This document shows, piece after piece, positions 21,895 through 34,713 of a DNA stretch of 64,000 nt. The stretch's first letter is position 1. Every line of letters starts with the position of its first letter. The stretch comes from Curvularia sp. ZM96 (taxonomy: Eukaryota > Ascomycota > Dothideomycetes > Pleosporales > Pleosporaceae): contig JAJGBQ010000005.1 in NCBI GenBank assembly GCA_022457065.1, forward strand, positions 2,728,001-2,792,000, written 5' to 3'. The notes below the pieces were generated by a model. That model saw nothing but the letters and a program-made list of their open reading frames with translations. It was not told the DNA's origin and ran no database searches. Made by a program: the position numbers and the translations under genes.

Positions 21895-24800
21895 TTACTC
21901 CTTCAATTCTTCGCTCACAAATCGACTCGCTCCCGCAACCTTGACTGCCAACAACCAGATACTAATGTCACTCATAATATCCGCCGTACTTACATCTGCA
22001 CCCACCGCTTTGGAAAACCAGTTGCGCATCTCGACTGCTACCAGCGAATCGACTCCGTACCGGTAAATGGCCTTCTGAGGGTCAATGTCCTCTTTGCTTA
22101 CCACAAGAAGACTGGACAATTGAGACTGGATCGCGCCGACAACAATGTCTGTGGCGTGCGCGAGGGACTTTGCTTCAGCGAGCAAATGCGAAGGACGCGA
22201 TTTATCCGCATCGACGGTACTTGAGATCCGTGCAGGAAGCGTATCAAGGTAGTGATAGATGGGCCTCGTGCTACCCAGGGGTGCTACGATACCCATTGCA
22301 CGCAGATCGGCAGGCAGCGTCAGCGGCGTGATGATTTGCGAGCCGACCGTGCTGGCATCAACACGGCTGGGATCGCAACAGAAACGCAGTAGATCGAAGA
22401 TGTCTTTCATGGATACTTCTTCCATCATACCGCGTACGCGCAACAGAGCCTGCACTTGCTCGTTTTGCGCCACGAATCCAACGCCTGTTACCATGCTGAG
22501 CGCGAGAGTGTGCGCGCGCTGCCCATGCCGCATCCGGTGAGCGGCCAAGGTGTCTTGGTACGTATTGCCTACCGTGTAGTTTGATTGGCCAAAAGATCCT
22601 AGCACTCCTGTCGACGAAGAAAGCATAACAAAGAAGTCGAGGTTCTCGGGTAAGAGCTGGTGCAGGTTCCAGGAGCCGTCTACCTTTGGCGCAAGTGACT
22701 CGTGCCATTTTGCGGCCGACATGTTCGCAAACGAAGCATCTCGCATCACCATAGCTGTCTGGATGCAACCTTTTATGGCTGGGAAATCGCTGAGAGAGTC
22801 CAGCGTGTTCTGGAGTTGATCCTTGTCGGCAATATCACAAACAGGCGCTTTTACAACCGCCCCTTGTGTCTGAAGTTCTTGTACAAAACGCTCGCGCTCA
22901 GATCCAGTTCCTTCGATCGGAGACCGTGATGGCAAGATCAAGTACTTGGCCCCTTGCTGTACCATCCACTGAACAATGCTCTGGCCTATACCACCAAAGG
23001 CACCGGCGATCAGGTAGCTGGCATCCTTTTGGAAAAGAGGCTTGGCCGCACTCGGTGAGAGCTCCATCTCGACCACTATGTTGCTGTCTATTTCGATCAC
23101 AACTTTCCCTGTGAGCTTCTCGTCTTGTAGAGCGCGGAAAGCTTGCTCGAGTTCGCTTTGCTTGAACACGGTAAGTGGTTCTGGGAGGACTATCTTGCGG
23201 CTTTCAATAAGTTGACAGACATTCTCGAAGAGTTCCTTGAAAATATGGCTGTTTGCAAGCTCCTGGAAGTTGATATTGACAAATGTGACGTTCTTGGTTA
23301 TCATTGCTGCTATCGGCAGCGAAGTCTCTTTCGACCGGTTGGCCGTTGAAACAAACGTGTGCTTCTCGCCCACGTCAACAATCCGTCCAAATGAAGCAAT
23401 GCAGTTGCACGAATCCTGGATAGCATCAGTCGAACCCATGATGACATCTACGCCTTTGTGACCGGTGGAGTGTTGGATGCTGTGCTCAAGACCCGCATCG
23501 CCAGCAAGGAAAATATATGACTTTGGAATGCCGAAAGTATTGTGGACGAAGTCCATTTGCTCAACGGAGTCGACAGTTAAGATAATAGACGTGCATCCTT
23601 GGAGCCGGCATATCTGGACAGCAGCTTGACCCAGTGCACTGGCGGCATCGTGAATGAGCACCTTGTCGCTCCCTGCAATACGAGCGACTTGCACCAAGCC
23701 ATAGTACGCGGTGCAGAATGCTACAGGATAAACTGCTGCTTGAGTAAAACTCAGGTCCTGTGGTATCTTTTGCAGCTGAGAGAATCTGCTTTGCGCGGTT
23801 TGCGCGATACCATTACGCGTGATGCCAAAGACACTGTCACCAATCCGGAAATGCGAAGCGCATGACGAGCCGACTTGTAGAACGACGCCTGCTATCTCAC
23901 TTCCTAAGGCATCATCGTGCACCTGTCCTAGTGCGACTTGGATGTCGCGAGCGTTCAGTCCGATCGCCTTCACTTGCACGAGAACATGCTCGTCGCTTTC
24001 CAGTGTACCATGTTGGATAGGTGCCTGTTCATAGTGAAGTGTGTTAAGGATACCCGCAGCTCCAATTGTAAGCAGTGGATTTTCCAACTCAGTCCAGGGC
24101 TTGGAAACAACAGTTTCTACCTCTGCAGACGGTGGGAGTACTTGGGCGACAAGCTCCGCATCGTCAACGACACGCGGTGTGCAGAGAACACGGTTAATTT
24201 CCCAATATTCGTCTTCCGGATCATGAGTATGCTCCATCAACTTTGCCTTGATCACTTTTGAGAGATTTATGGCGAGATTTCCCATTCCGTTCGTTCCATC
24301 CAGGCATACGCTGATGAGATGGTAATCTTCAGATTCTGTGGCTAGCGTACGCACGAGACCTGACACAAGACCTTCTGAGGGACTCTGGTCCAACAATGGA
24401 TGTTGCAGCGAAGGCCAGATGAGCCTGGAGACGGTCGAGAGAAGCTGCTTGATTTTGACCAGGTCTTCGTCTTGCACAAGGCGGAGGAAGCTGCCATCGA
24501 GACCTGGGAGAAACACGCATGTAGCCTTAGATAAATCGCGTTCTGCGACAGTTTTCCAAGGGATTGCGATCATCTCCAGCCCAAATTCTGAAATTGCAAC
24601 TTCTTTGAGCGCCTTTGCAAAGTCGAGCTGCAGATCGTCCGATGCGTCGTACACCATGTAGACAATCGAATTGGCAGGATCCAGGGCAGTCTTATCTTCC
24701 AATTCCAGACCAGAAAAGTCTGCTGGTTGCCAATCGATCCGATACAGAACGTTTGCTGCCTGTTCCTCATCTGCAGACGCGCCGCTCCTCCCAATCGTCG

Positions 24801-27800
24801 AAGTCTCCAGCTCCCCATAGAAGTAAAGTCGCTCATCCTCTTCACTCGCAGCACTGACGGAGAAAAGCTTGTTCCTGAACCCACATCCTGTGACCTGCGC
24901 ATGCACTTGGACACTCTTCGCCTCGTCCGACGCATGCAACAGGCCCGCCGAGAACCACGCATTGTTGAAGCCGGTAGGTACGGTCGTTGCGGAGGCACTC
25001 TTCGCGAAAATAGAATATGCAGGGAACGTGACTTGTAATATGGTATCCAGTGCGGCCGGATGAACAAGATGCCCATCCGTATATGAAAATTTGGCGTGTT
25101 TCTGCCATTCGCTGAGGCCGATCGATGCCACTGCTTGCTGGTTCTGCTCATCCCATTTGACTGCACGCATGCCGCGGAACGTGGGACCGTAGCAAAGTCC
25201 AGCCTTGTCGAATGCATTGTACACATCTTCACTGCTGATATCGGTGTGGCATTTCTCGACAGCAGAAAAGACATTCCGTGCCTTCTCAGTCTGCTCTTCG
25301 GTCACGGACCCACTCGTCTCGTCGTATGTGATTGCAATGGCGCCAGAGCAGCACAAATGCCACGCATCGTTCTCATACACATAAAGCGAAAAATGATCCC
25401 ATGAGCTCCCGGGCTTCGCATCTCGCGAATCGACGCTCGCAGGGCGTAGTGTAAGTTGTATCTCTGTTCCGCGCGGGTCCGAGGACAGCGTCATCGCCTT
25501 TGTAAAGGAGACGTCGCGCATCTTGTACCCAGAGGCGCTCGTTGTTGCTGTATCGCCATAGAACTGGCGCACTGCTTCAATGGCCATAACGAGCATACCT
25601 GCAGCGGGCATTAGACATAGCCCGTTGATCTGATGGTCCTTGAGATATGGTGACTGGTCAAGCAGAATGCGGTTTGTCCAGCGTGCTTCGTGAGGGTTCC
25701 AGTCTGGTGTGCGGGACCCGAGCAGCTCGTGGTGCACAAACTGCGTTTGGCGGTATTGGATGCTTGTTCGGCCTTCGAGCCAATATCGTTTCCCATCTTC
25801 GAACGGGTAGCTGGGGAGGGAGGTGAGCAGGTTTGGCCCAGTGGTAGTAGTGTTAGCACTCTTGTTGATAGCGGAGAGGTCTATCGGTGCCCCAAGGGTG
25901 TAAAGTCTACCTGCACACTGCAGGGCAGTGATGTTTGCTGCATGGCCGCGTCGCAGAACGGAAGCGTAGTCTGAAGCGACGTCTCTACCTGCTGCTTTGA
26001 GTATGTCGCCGAGAGGCGAGCGCAGGACAGAGTGAGGACCAATCTCGACGAAGCAGTAAGACGAGGCATCGGGCCTTGCGCAGATTCCTTCCAAAGCAAC
26101 AGAGAACCTGACAGAGCCGGTGAGATTCCGGTTCCAGTACGCTGCGGTTCGCAGTTCAGCGTCGTCGTCCAAGACCTTTCCAGTCACGCTCGATACAAAT
26201 GAGGGCTGAGAGTCGTCGAATAACTCTCCCGGCTCAATCTCTCGAAGAAGTTTATGATAGACCTCAGCTACTGGCTTCATATATGGCGAATGATAAGCAA
26301 CATCGACCTTGAGTACATGCACTTCGATGTTCGCTTCTTTCAGGCTCGAAACGAGTTGGTGAATGGCGTCACGCCGTCCTGACAGCGTGAAGCTGCTCAA
26401 GCTATTGTAACAAGCTATGACGATAGGGTTATCAGGATATGCGTCGTTTTGAGTGTCTAGCAAATGCTTCCAAGAGTCTAAGGGCGCTTGGACAGCCACC
26501 ATGGCGCCATTGGACGGGCTAAGCGTCTGCGTGATTCCCACTGCTAAACCGCGGAAGTACGCAACCATCCAGGCGGATTCTCGTGAGATGGCGCGGCTGG
26601 CGTATGCGGCTGCGATCTCACCTGAAGAATGTCCCACAGATAGGGATCCACTAACGTTCCAGGAAGTTAAGAGGTCCAAAATTGCGACTTGGAGTGCTGT
26701 GCATATGGGTTGGCTTAGTTCTGGCTTGTGAATGGCCGATTCATGCTCGGGTTTGGTGTACAATTCATCTGCTGGGATTAGTATGCATATGACCGACTGT
26801 GAATGCGGTAGGAATACACACCGAGTAAGGACCAAGAACTTCCCAGCGACCGAAAATACTGATCCGCTTCTCGCATTGTTTTGGAGAAAACGCCGTATTT
26901 CATAAGTTCATGACCCATACCATACCATTGCGCACCTTGTCCTGTGAATACAAAGCATATGTTCGACTTTTGTTTCGCTCGCACAGGGGCCGACCAGGCT
27001 AGCTCGGCCTGAGAGTCTGGCGAAGCGACACACGCAGTCTTCCATGGAAACTTCGTACGCTTTTCGGCCAGAGTATATGCCAGGTCGTTGAAAAGTTGAT
27101 CGCGATTGTCGTTGCTCAGATGGTCGAGCATCCATTTCTGAAGCGCATCAATGGACCGGTGTACTGCTCGTTCGTCAAATGCAGAAACGACCAACAGCTT
27201 TGAAGTGGATTTGTTGTCTTCGCTCGTAAAAGTTTTGGAGTCGTCAAAGTCATCTGCAGAGCCAGAAGGCGTGTGATCAGAAGCCGCAACTTCAGATTGA
27301 TCTCCGTTGGTGGATTCGCTCAGCGTTGAAGTTTGACCGTAATCATCATGCTTTGCTTCGTCAATTCTATGAATATCCTTGGTGCAGTGTCGGCCTTCCA
27401 GGCCCTGTTGCCGAAGAAAGTGAAGTGCGTCGTCGATAACAACATGTGCGTTCGTTCCACCGTATCCGAATGAGTTTACGCTTGCACGCCGAAGTCCACT
27501 CGTGGGCCATATGGTAGGTTGCAGAGGGAATTTCAAGTTTGGTCCAGCAGCTGTGACGGCAGGATTAATGCGCTCAGGATAAACATTCGGAGGAATGATG
27601 CCCTTTTCTAGCACCAACAATGCCTTGATCACTCCGGCGATGCCGCTTGCACCTTCAGGGTGGCCCATATTAGATTTGATCGCGCCCACGAACATTGGAT
27701 CTTCGGGTGTCCGAGAAGAAAAGACACTGTTGATAGCAGCTGCTTCACACGGATCGCCAACCGGCGTTCCAGTGCCATGAGCTTCAAAGTAACGAGTTTC

Positions 27801-28873
27801 GTCAAGACTGAGACCTGCTCGTGCGTATGTCTCGCGGATGAGGCGCTCCTGTGCTGATTGACTGGGTGATGTGATACTGGGTGTGTTGCCATCTTGGCCG
27901 CAACCAGTTGACCGAATAACACCACGGATATTGTTGCCATCGGCAATAGCTTCAGAAAGTCGCTTCAGTACTAACACTCCAAAACCCTCACCTCGTGCGT
28001 AACCAGAGGCGCGCTCGTCAAAAGAATAGCAAACGCTGTCTTTGGACATCATGTTGAGACTACTCAGTAAAGCCGTGGAATCGGGTAGCAAGCATAGATT
28101 GCTTCCGCATACAAGCGACTGTGTATTGTCAGCTGTATAGTTGGGAAAACTTCATGAAAGAGGACTTACCATATTAACATTTCCTGCTAGCAGCTCCTGA
28201 CATGCGAGATGGAGAGCAACGAGGCCTCCAGAGCAGGCTGTATCTACCGTCATACTCGGTCCGCTGAAGTCATAGAACCAGCTTAGTCGATTTGACAGCA
28301 TAGCTAAGCCACTAGAGCCGACAATACGATAGTCACCAGGCATCTGAGCATCTCTTTGGGTGATTTGATTGTACTCTTGGAGCAGACAGCCAACGTGGAC
28401 AGAAGTGCGGGTGCCAACAGCTGCTTGCATGGTGATACCCGCTAGAAAAAGATAAGGTTAGTATGAATTTACATGGATTTCTGAGGAAATGTGCAACTAC
28501 CATTTTCGAGAGCATGGTAGCTCGTCTCAAGCAGTAAGCGCTGTTGAGGATCCATACACTCCGCCTCAGCGGGCTGAATAGAGAAAAAGGGTGCATCAAA
28601 ACGTGCTGGATCATCGGCGAGGAAATGACCACCACGATTTTTAACCGTGCCTGGTCTATGACCATTCTCCTTGTAGAAGCCATCGATATTCCACCTATTC
28701 TTAGGAATCTCGGTCATGGTTGACCGGCGCTCTATGAGGAGTTTCCATAGGCTCTCGGCATTCGTGATGTCTTGGGGAAATTTGAAGCCAAAGCCAACAA
28801 TTGCGATTGGCTCAACGGTATTGGTTTTTATAGAGGCTGGCTGAGAGCCTACCGTGCTGCTTGAAGCTTTCAT
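21895..28873 (-). CDS. Highly reducing type I polyketide synthase
   Basis: Iterative megasynthase of 2272 residues. Exons: 28501-28873, 28170-28441, 26822-28118 and 21895-26771. Introns: 28442-28500, 28119-28169 and 26772-26821. All joins keep frame. Domains: KS about 22-445 (Cys194 in DTACSGG, His329 in HGTGTPVGDP, His368 in SNMGHPEG). AT about 600-920 (Ser696 in GHSSGE). DH about 995-1290 (His1027 in HQINGLCLMP, Asp1223 in LDTILQ). ER about 1556-1876. KR about 1896-2076 (AGAFGGIGQS, and Tyr in GQSNYTVGN). ACP with Ser2223 (YGVDSLVAVE). The 230 residues between DH and ER are too short for a C-methyltransferase and show no SAM motif. No releasing domain follows the ACP. The ER cofactor loop reads AASALGQAAVQ instead of the usual GGVGQ type. 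The product cannot be predicted. Confidence 0.93.
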
Positions 28874-31500
28874 TTCGAGATGGGTTTGGTGTTAGTATAA
28901 CGCCACCAGCGCTCAGTATTTTATTAGATTTCTGACTTCGGGTGTGTCGGTAACGTCGCGCTCGTAGGTACTTTGGTGCAGACAGCCTGCATTCGAATTT
29001 GGTGAGAGGGATGCTTCAGCATCTATGTTAGGTTGGCAATCGTAAATATCAACAGTGTGATTGGTACTTTCTTCGAGACTTGTTTTCGAAGAAGGCGACC
29101 CTAAAATCAAGACATGAAATGGAAACAGCAGACGTCGAGTATGTGACATCTCAGACACGAGTGAGATTGGGGTATATGAATTGGACATTCCCAAAGCTCC
29201 TCGGAGCAAGCTTACGTACACATATGCATCATGCGATGAGCAACGTTCGAGGCAACTGCGTCAACCGGCGCGTTGACCATCCAAGGCACTACGCCACACC
29301 TCATGCTAGACGGATAGGCTGCATATGCGCCCATGAATGCGGAGTAACCCGTGTATGATCGCGACCAATGCCGCCCCCTAACGCGAGAGATACATCTGAC
29401 CCTACGAAACCGGGTATTTTCACGACTGTCTTATTTTGTAAGCAGCTCTGAGATAATATTGCTCTGATATTATACACCCCCTTTTTTTTTGCCGTGTAAA
29501 GGTGGGAAAGAAATTTCCACACACGGGATGCTTAGCAATGTGGAAAGGGCTACGCAAATATCGATTGGAGGCCTAATCGACGCGGCTAGGTCGATGCTGC
29601 AGGCGCCATCTTTTGTATTCCGACGCATTCATGTGCAGGTTGAAGGGCCGGACAATTCCGTGTACCTAGCATTGTGCATTAGCGAGTGGCGCTGGATTAA
29701 CAATAATTTCGCAGACTGCGTTCAGTCGTAGACTTTGTTATGGACCTGCTAGCCAGAAATGCTCTTGTGCCTGCGCCCAGCTAGACATCAGGTGAAAGTT
29801 CGCACCAGCTGTATATGGACACAACAGTTGCCTGGAAATATTATTAAAACAAACCCAGGTGGGCAAAGAACAAGCTTAGGTATTGCTAAAAGGAGTGGCA
29901 AATGGAAATCGTGCGTGGGCCTTCGCGTAGGCGAATTATCCAAATGAGGTATCCGATGCTCGAGGTACAGTCGGGCCCTCTTCAAAACTCCCAACTGAAT
30001 GAAGGCTTTCTCTTGCTGGAACGTACTCAGTCAGTACGTCCGATAATGGTGTGATTCGTCACACAACAGGCCATATCATATATACCTTTGTAGCCGCTCC
30101 AAGTACAACTCCACATGTTCGCCCTGGCTTATTCGTGGGCGGTCAACATATGCCAGGCGGATGTCTGTTAGCTTGCCACGAATGCGGCTTGAAGCAACTG
30201 CTCTAGTGCCTAATCCAACGCAATCCGAGCGCTGGTTTCAATTTGGCTAGCACATGCTCGGTGGTACTAACCTAATGTGTCAGCTCTCGTATAGATGGAT
30301 TCCCGCTAGAAAGACTTATAGCAACGGCCCTTGGCCCTACAGAGCGGGAAGACCAATCTGATCAACGTTTTACAGAGTCGCATGTCATACGGCAGTATTT
30401 CGCACGCCGTATCGTAATCATATTAGGTCAGACGCTCAATATAAACCCCGCTCTGATCTCTTGGGAGTTTTCGAGAAAGCCAATCACGTTGGTATAAGTA
30501 GCGAGTTGCGGCCACACACAGGGCTAACAACAGGATTTGCCAAGTGCGCGTCTATCTTGGCCCCCGAATTTTGAATGACCGTGTGCGGTGTGGCATCGAT
30601 GATGGGATGCCTGACGAAGGTCGGTCAGCCAAGTTCTATCTGTGTTGGAAACAGCCGCACTGTCACTGGTGTTCTGCTTGGGGTGATGAAAATGCACCAC
30701 TATAATCTCAGCTGATAGCTCGAGCTTTTCGTAGGCCTGTGTGCCGTCAGCTCGTGTTCTACAGAGCAACCGTCTTGGTTTGTGTCAGAGTTGTGACTTT
30801 TCGTTGCTGGTGTCGCGTGCTCGCCTCGACTATTGTATCTGAACATGTAGTACTCGGGATGAGGAAGCGGATGGCGTTCGTGTCATGAAACAAGATTTCC
30901 TCTCCTGGTTGCTACATGATCGACAGTTCATCGTTTTGAAGCGTGTAAGATCTGATCATCGACGTAAGATGGTGTTCTTTGAGATCTTCAAGGTCTCACT
31001 CTTGCTGCTGGGCAGACTGTTGTTTCATGATATCTATCGGCTTGGAACAAAAAGAGAGAAGCTTCTACTCGCGACGCTATGATGCACACAAGAATAACTA
31101 AAAAAGCCACTTTGAGCCGCAGAGCACCACAGCCCGCTAAGCCACCACGTGTCGTTTCAGCTGGCAGCATCTCAAAGAAGCCGCTCCCGGCTACCGGTAC
31201 ACATACATGTTCCCCGGGAAAGACGTTTGGTATGGGTTCATACAGGGGTGGCCACATTATAGGAGGCGATGTTGGAGATTGAAGGAGAACATGTTGCTCG
31301 GAACGGAACTGAGCTGGAGGCGGAATTGTATCCGACGACGCGGGGCAACAGCGGGGCAGCTTTGGGAGCTGAGTGAGTCGACGGCCAGCTCCGACGCCTA
31401 GTCACGGCATGGATGGTACGATGGCAGCTTGCGAATTTGCCTTCTTCCACAAGGCTAATAGCATCACAATTCGTCTAAGGAGCTCCCCGTCTACGCCAAC
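28874..31500. other. Gene-free 2.6 kb upstream of the PKS
   Basis: No frame with recognisable coding content on either strand. Composition is mixed, with a T-run at 29481-29490. It must contain the promoters of the PKS (minus) and the PhyH gene (plus). It could also hold decayed genes that I cannot recognise. Confidence 0.5.
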
Positions 31501-32562
31501 ATGACTGTGCAAACCGCGCAGGGTCTCACGCCAGAGCAGCTTGCCTTCTTCAATGAGAATGGCTATCTTCTGATACCAGATGCCCTGTCACAAGATACTG
31601 TAAAGCAGCTCCTAGATGACACCAACAAGATGCTCAATGAGTTCTCACTGGACGACCATCCCATGACCAAGTTCTCAACAGGAGGCGAGGACGGCGCGGA
31701 CCATGTAGGGGACAGCTACTTTTTGGAGTCTGGAGACAAAGTCCGCTTCTTCTTCGAAGAGGGTAAGTTGCGCATCTTGCGCTGAATCTGTCATAGATGC
31801 GGTATAGGTCAATGAGCTCATAGAACGATAGACGCGTTTGACAAATCCGGCTCTCTAACAAAACCCAAACACCGCGCGATCAACAAGATTGGTCACTACC
31901 TGCACGAACTGTCCCCTTCGTTTCGCAGCATCTCCCTCTCGGAGCGCAATGCTGCCATTGCCTCGTCCCTAGGGTTCCGCGATCCCCGAGTCCTCCAATC
32001 CATGGTCATCTGCAAGCAGCCAGAGATAGGCGGTGCCGTGCCACCACACCAGGACAGCACATTCTTGTATACCGATCCGCCCAGCGCGGTAGGTTGGTGG
32101 TATGCCCTCGAGGATGCTACAAAGGAAAACGGGTGTCTGAGCTTTGCTGCTGGGAGCCATAGGCGAGCTGCGATAGAGAAAAGGTTCGTGAGGCTGGGTG
32201 GTGGAACTGGCTTCATCGACAATGACGGAGCCAAGTTTCCACAAAGCATAAAGCCAGAGAGTCAGAGCGAGAAGGGATACGAGATGGTAGAGAAGGAGGA
32301 GAAGTATGATATGGGTGAAGTCAAGGCCGGAACCCTGGTTCTGATCCATGGCAACATCCTTCACAAGAGCGAGAGGAACACAAGCGACAAGAGCAGAAAC
32401 ATATATACATTCCACGTCATCGAGGGCGAACACAAGTACGACGAGAGAAATTGGCTGCAACCGCCAGCACAAGGCTTCTCGAAACTGTATCAGGATAAAG
32501 CGACAGCTGCAGATGGGGCAAACGGGTCGGATTCGGGTAACAGGCTCGCCAAGGATTGGTAG
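31501..32562 (+). CDS. Phytanoyl-CoA dioxygenase (PhyH) family protein
   Basis: A non-heme Fe(II)/2-oxoglutarate-dependent oxygenase. Exon 1 is 31501-31762, the intron is 31763-31831 (GTAAGT...CGATAG) and exon 2 is 31832-32562, giving 330 residues. The iron triad is visible: His160 and Asp162 in PPHQDSTF, and the distal His265 in LIHGNILHKS. GWWYALEDATKENGCLSFAAGSH is the usual core strand pair. It is closest to PHYHD1-type proteins, which are widespread in fungi, so a role in ordinary metabolism is more likely than polyketide tailoring even though it is the next gene upstream of the PKS. The stop lies 26 bases from the stop of the convergent TMEM234 homologue. Confidence 0.88.
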
Positions 32563-32588
32563 AAGCACTCTTGCAAACATTGTATTTA

Positions 32589-33191
32589 CTACGACTTGCT
32601 TTGTACACACAAGCCAATGCCACCAAGCACAAGTGTCATACCTATCCAGGTATCTGTAGCGTATTAGTCTCTAGGCTGATAGCTCTTACCGGGGCTGGAC
32701 TGAAACATACCTCTGCTGATAACTTTTTTCTCTGCCCACCACTCTCCCAGTACAGTGAACAGAAAGGCGAGTGAGTTTGTGATGGGCACCGTGAGACTCA
32801 ATTCCGCTTTGCCTATTAGTATAAAGAACCACACACTGCCAGTGACGTTGAGTAATAGTGGTATAGCATAGGCCGGCCGACTCAGTACGCCAACGACGGC
32901 GTACAGTACACCAAGGACTTTTTTCTTAAGCCACGAGTTGTTTGGATCGGTAAGGGCGGGTCGCTGGGGCGGCGTGTAGTTCCTGGAATGCAATGGTCAG
33001 TGTACAGTTCAGAGCACAGCTAAATACACATGAAAAGACAGAAGCTGCCATTCGAGAATATCAACTCACAAAGCTGCTCTTCTCATAAAAGGTGTAGTGA
33101 GTCCCCAACAGGCGCCAACCATGAGGAATCCTAGGATCCAGCGGAAGATCGAGGGCTGTGGCTCGTCGGATATAGGGGCGTCGGGGTCCAT
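32589..33191 (-). CDS. TMEM234 homologue
   Basis: A small multipass membrane protein of 152 residues. Exons: 33070-33191, 32711-32982 and 32589-32653. Introns: 32983-33069 (87 bases) and 32654-32710 (57 bases). The joins keep frame. Spans: FRWILGFLMVGACWGLTTPF near the N-terminus, AIPLLLNVTGSVWFFILIG in the middle, LSLTVPITNSLAFLFTVLGE, and the last exon WIGMTLVLGGIGLCV. The NVTGSVWFF, VPITNSLAFLFT and GEWW segments are the family signature, related to the drug/metabolite transporter fold. Function unknown. The third exon codes only 21 residues and would be missed without splicing. Confidence 0.85.
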
Positions 33192-34713
33192 GGTACTGAG
33201 GCAGATATAATCAAGGAATCGCTACAGTAAACATCAATGGCTTGACAATAGGAAGGGCGCAACTGCGGGCACTGTTGCGATAGGTCGAGATAGGATGGAA
33301 ACACCGCGTTGACGTGGGTACCTGCGGATGACGCGCTACCGTTGTTAGGCCGTGCACAGGGACACACCATATCGGATCGCCAATACTGATATGCTGGACT
33401 CCCCTCATGGCCACCCTTACAACGACCGGTGGCCGTCACCGTCTAAACTTCATCCTGAAACAATCTAATGTCTTCCGCCAGGTACTTAGCATGGACACTT
33501 ATCCAATGATCGATTTTCTCCAAGCCGTTCCAAGTTCACCTCACGGTCAAAAATGCATCCCAACAGGTGGCTGCATAATGGGCTTTCCAACCACCAATTG
33601 ACTTTTTCATTGTTACCACCTTTCTCGTGTCCATGCTTTTGCCACGTGGAATGCGGTACGGTGTACCTGACATGCACTAGCAGTTAGATCCAGGCTAGAG
33701 CTTCATTCATGGCGTAGCAAGACCCTGCAGAGCAGACAGTCTCTTTGATCCAATCTCCTGGACCCAACCTAGCTAAGCCTTGACCTAGGTCATCAGCCTC
33801 CTCACGCGTCCAATCAGTCAACCAGTTCGAATAACTAGCCTCGCTTCGAGAGATCGCTATTGTTGAGGAATGTTCCCTGTGGGGTAACAACACGTCCCTT
33901 GCTGAAGCTGACCGGTCCGAACGGCCATCTCTTGGACCGACTGAACACCTGCAACGCACAGATCCATCAGCACCGTTAGTTATGGGCCTGTTCAGTGGCT
34001 TCATATGCTCCTAAGCGATCGTACCTCGAAACCACTACTAGATCTCCTACTTCGCTTCACATATGGGTTGGACGTATCGCACAAAGAGAAGGACTGTCAC
34101 CAAAGAGATCAAAAACAAGCCGAGGGTCGTGCAGCAGGTACCCACAGACTAGGAAATGTAGGCTACACAGGCAGTCCAGCATCGTGTGTATGGCTGTGTA
34201 CACAATGCGTCTACTGCGGCCATGTAGTATCTCACATCCCTGTTACATCCAGACTTGCGACTATTGGTACATTGAGGCGTTGCAAGTGCATCTAGGCTAC
34301 TTGAAACCAAAGGGCTGAGGCTTAGGTTATGGCCCGTCCATCCCTGCATCAACTCAATATAGCCTAGCACGCTAAGTTTAGATGGAATGCAGTGCGGGGG
34401 AGGAGACGACCGGTAAACATGAATGCCATGTTTGGGTGCGTGCAATCATATATCTTTCGTAAGGCTTGTCTGGCACGTTTTGGTTCCTGCATTATTAGTA
34501 CGTCACAGAACTTGTCCCTGCGGGCTCGAAACCACTGCCGCTTCTTTATCAGTAGGGTATGAGCCACCTCGTTACATACATCTGTTCACATAACACCTAC
34601 CTTTCACTCTACTTCCTTTTGTAACACATTTTACTGGACCCCGAATTCATTCGTCCTAACGCTTGGTCTTTCAAATAACTTCCCGTCTCTATCACAGTTG
34701 TTTATATTTCGAC
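33192..34713. other. Long upstream region of wetA, no gene recognised
   Basis: 1.5 kb between the divergent TMEM234 and wetA starts, with no recognisable coding frame. Long promoters are common for conidiation regulators. One match to the BrlA element consensus occurs on the minus strand at 33895-33901, but a single 7-base match is not significant. Confidence 0.5.

Noticed and set aside
19242..32562. A full biosynthetic cluster of SDR, PKS and PhyH
   Set aside because: The SDR is separated from the PKS by the housekeeping phosphoserine phosphatase, and the PhyH is a widespread PHYHD1-type protein across a 2.6 kb gap; no regulator, transporter or P450 adjoins.
33895..33901. Match to the BrlA response element upstream of wetA
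   Set aside because: One degenerate 7-base match in 1.5 kb is expected by chance, and no cluster of sites was seen.
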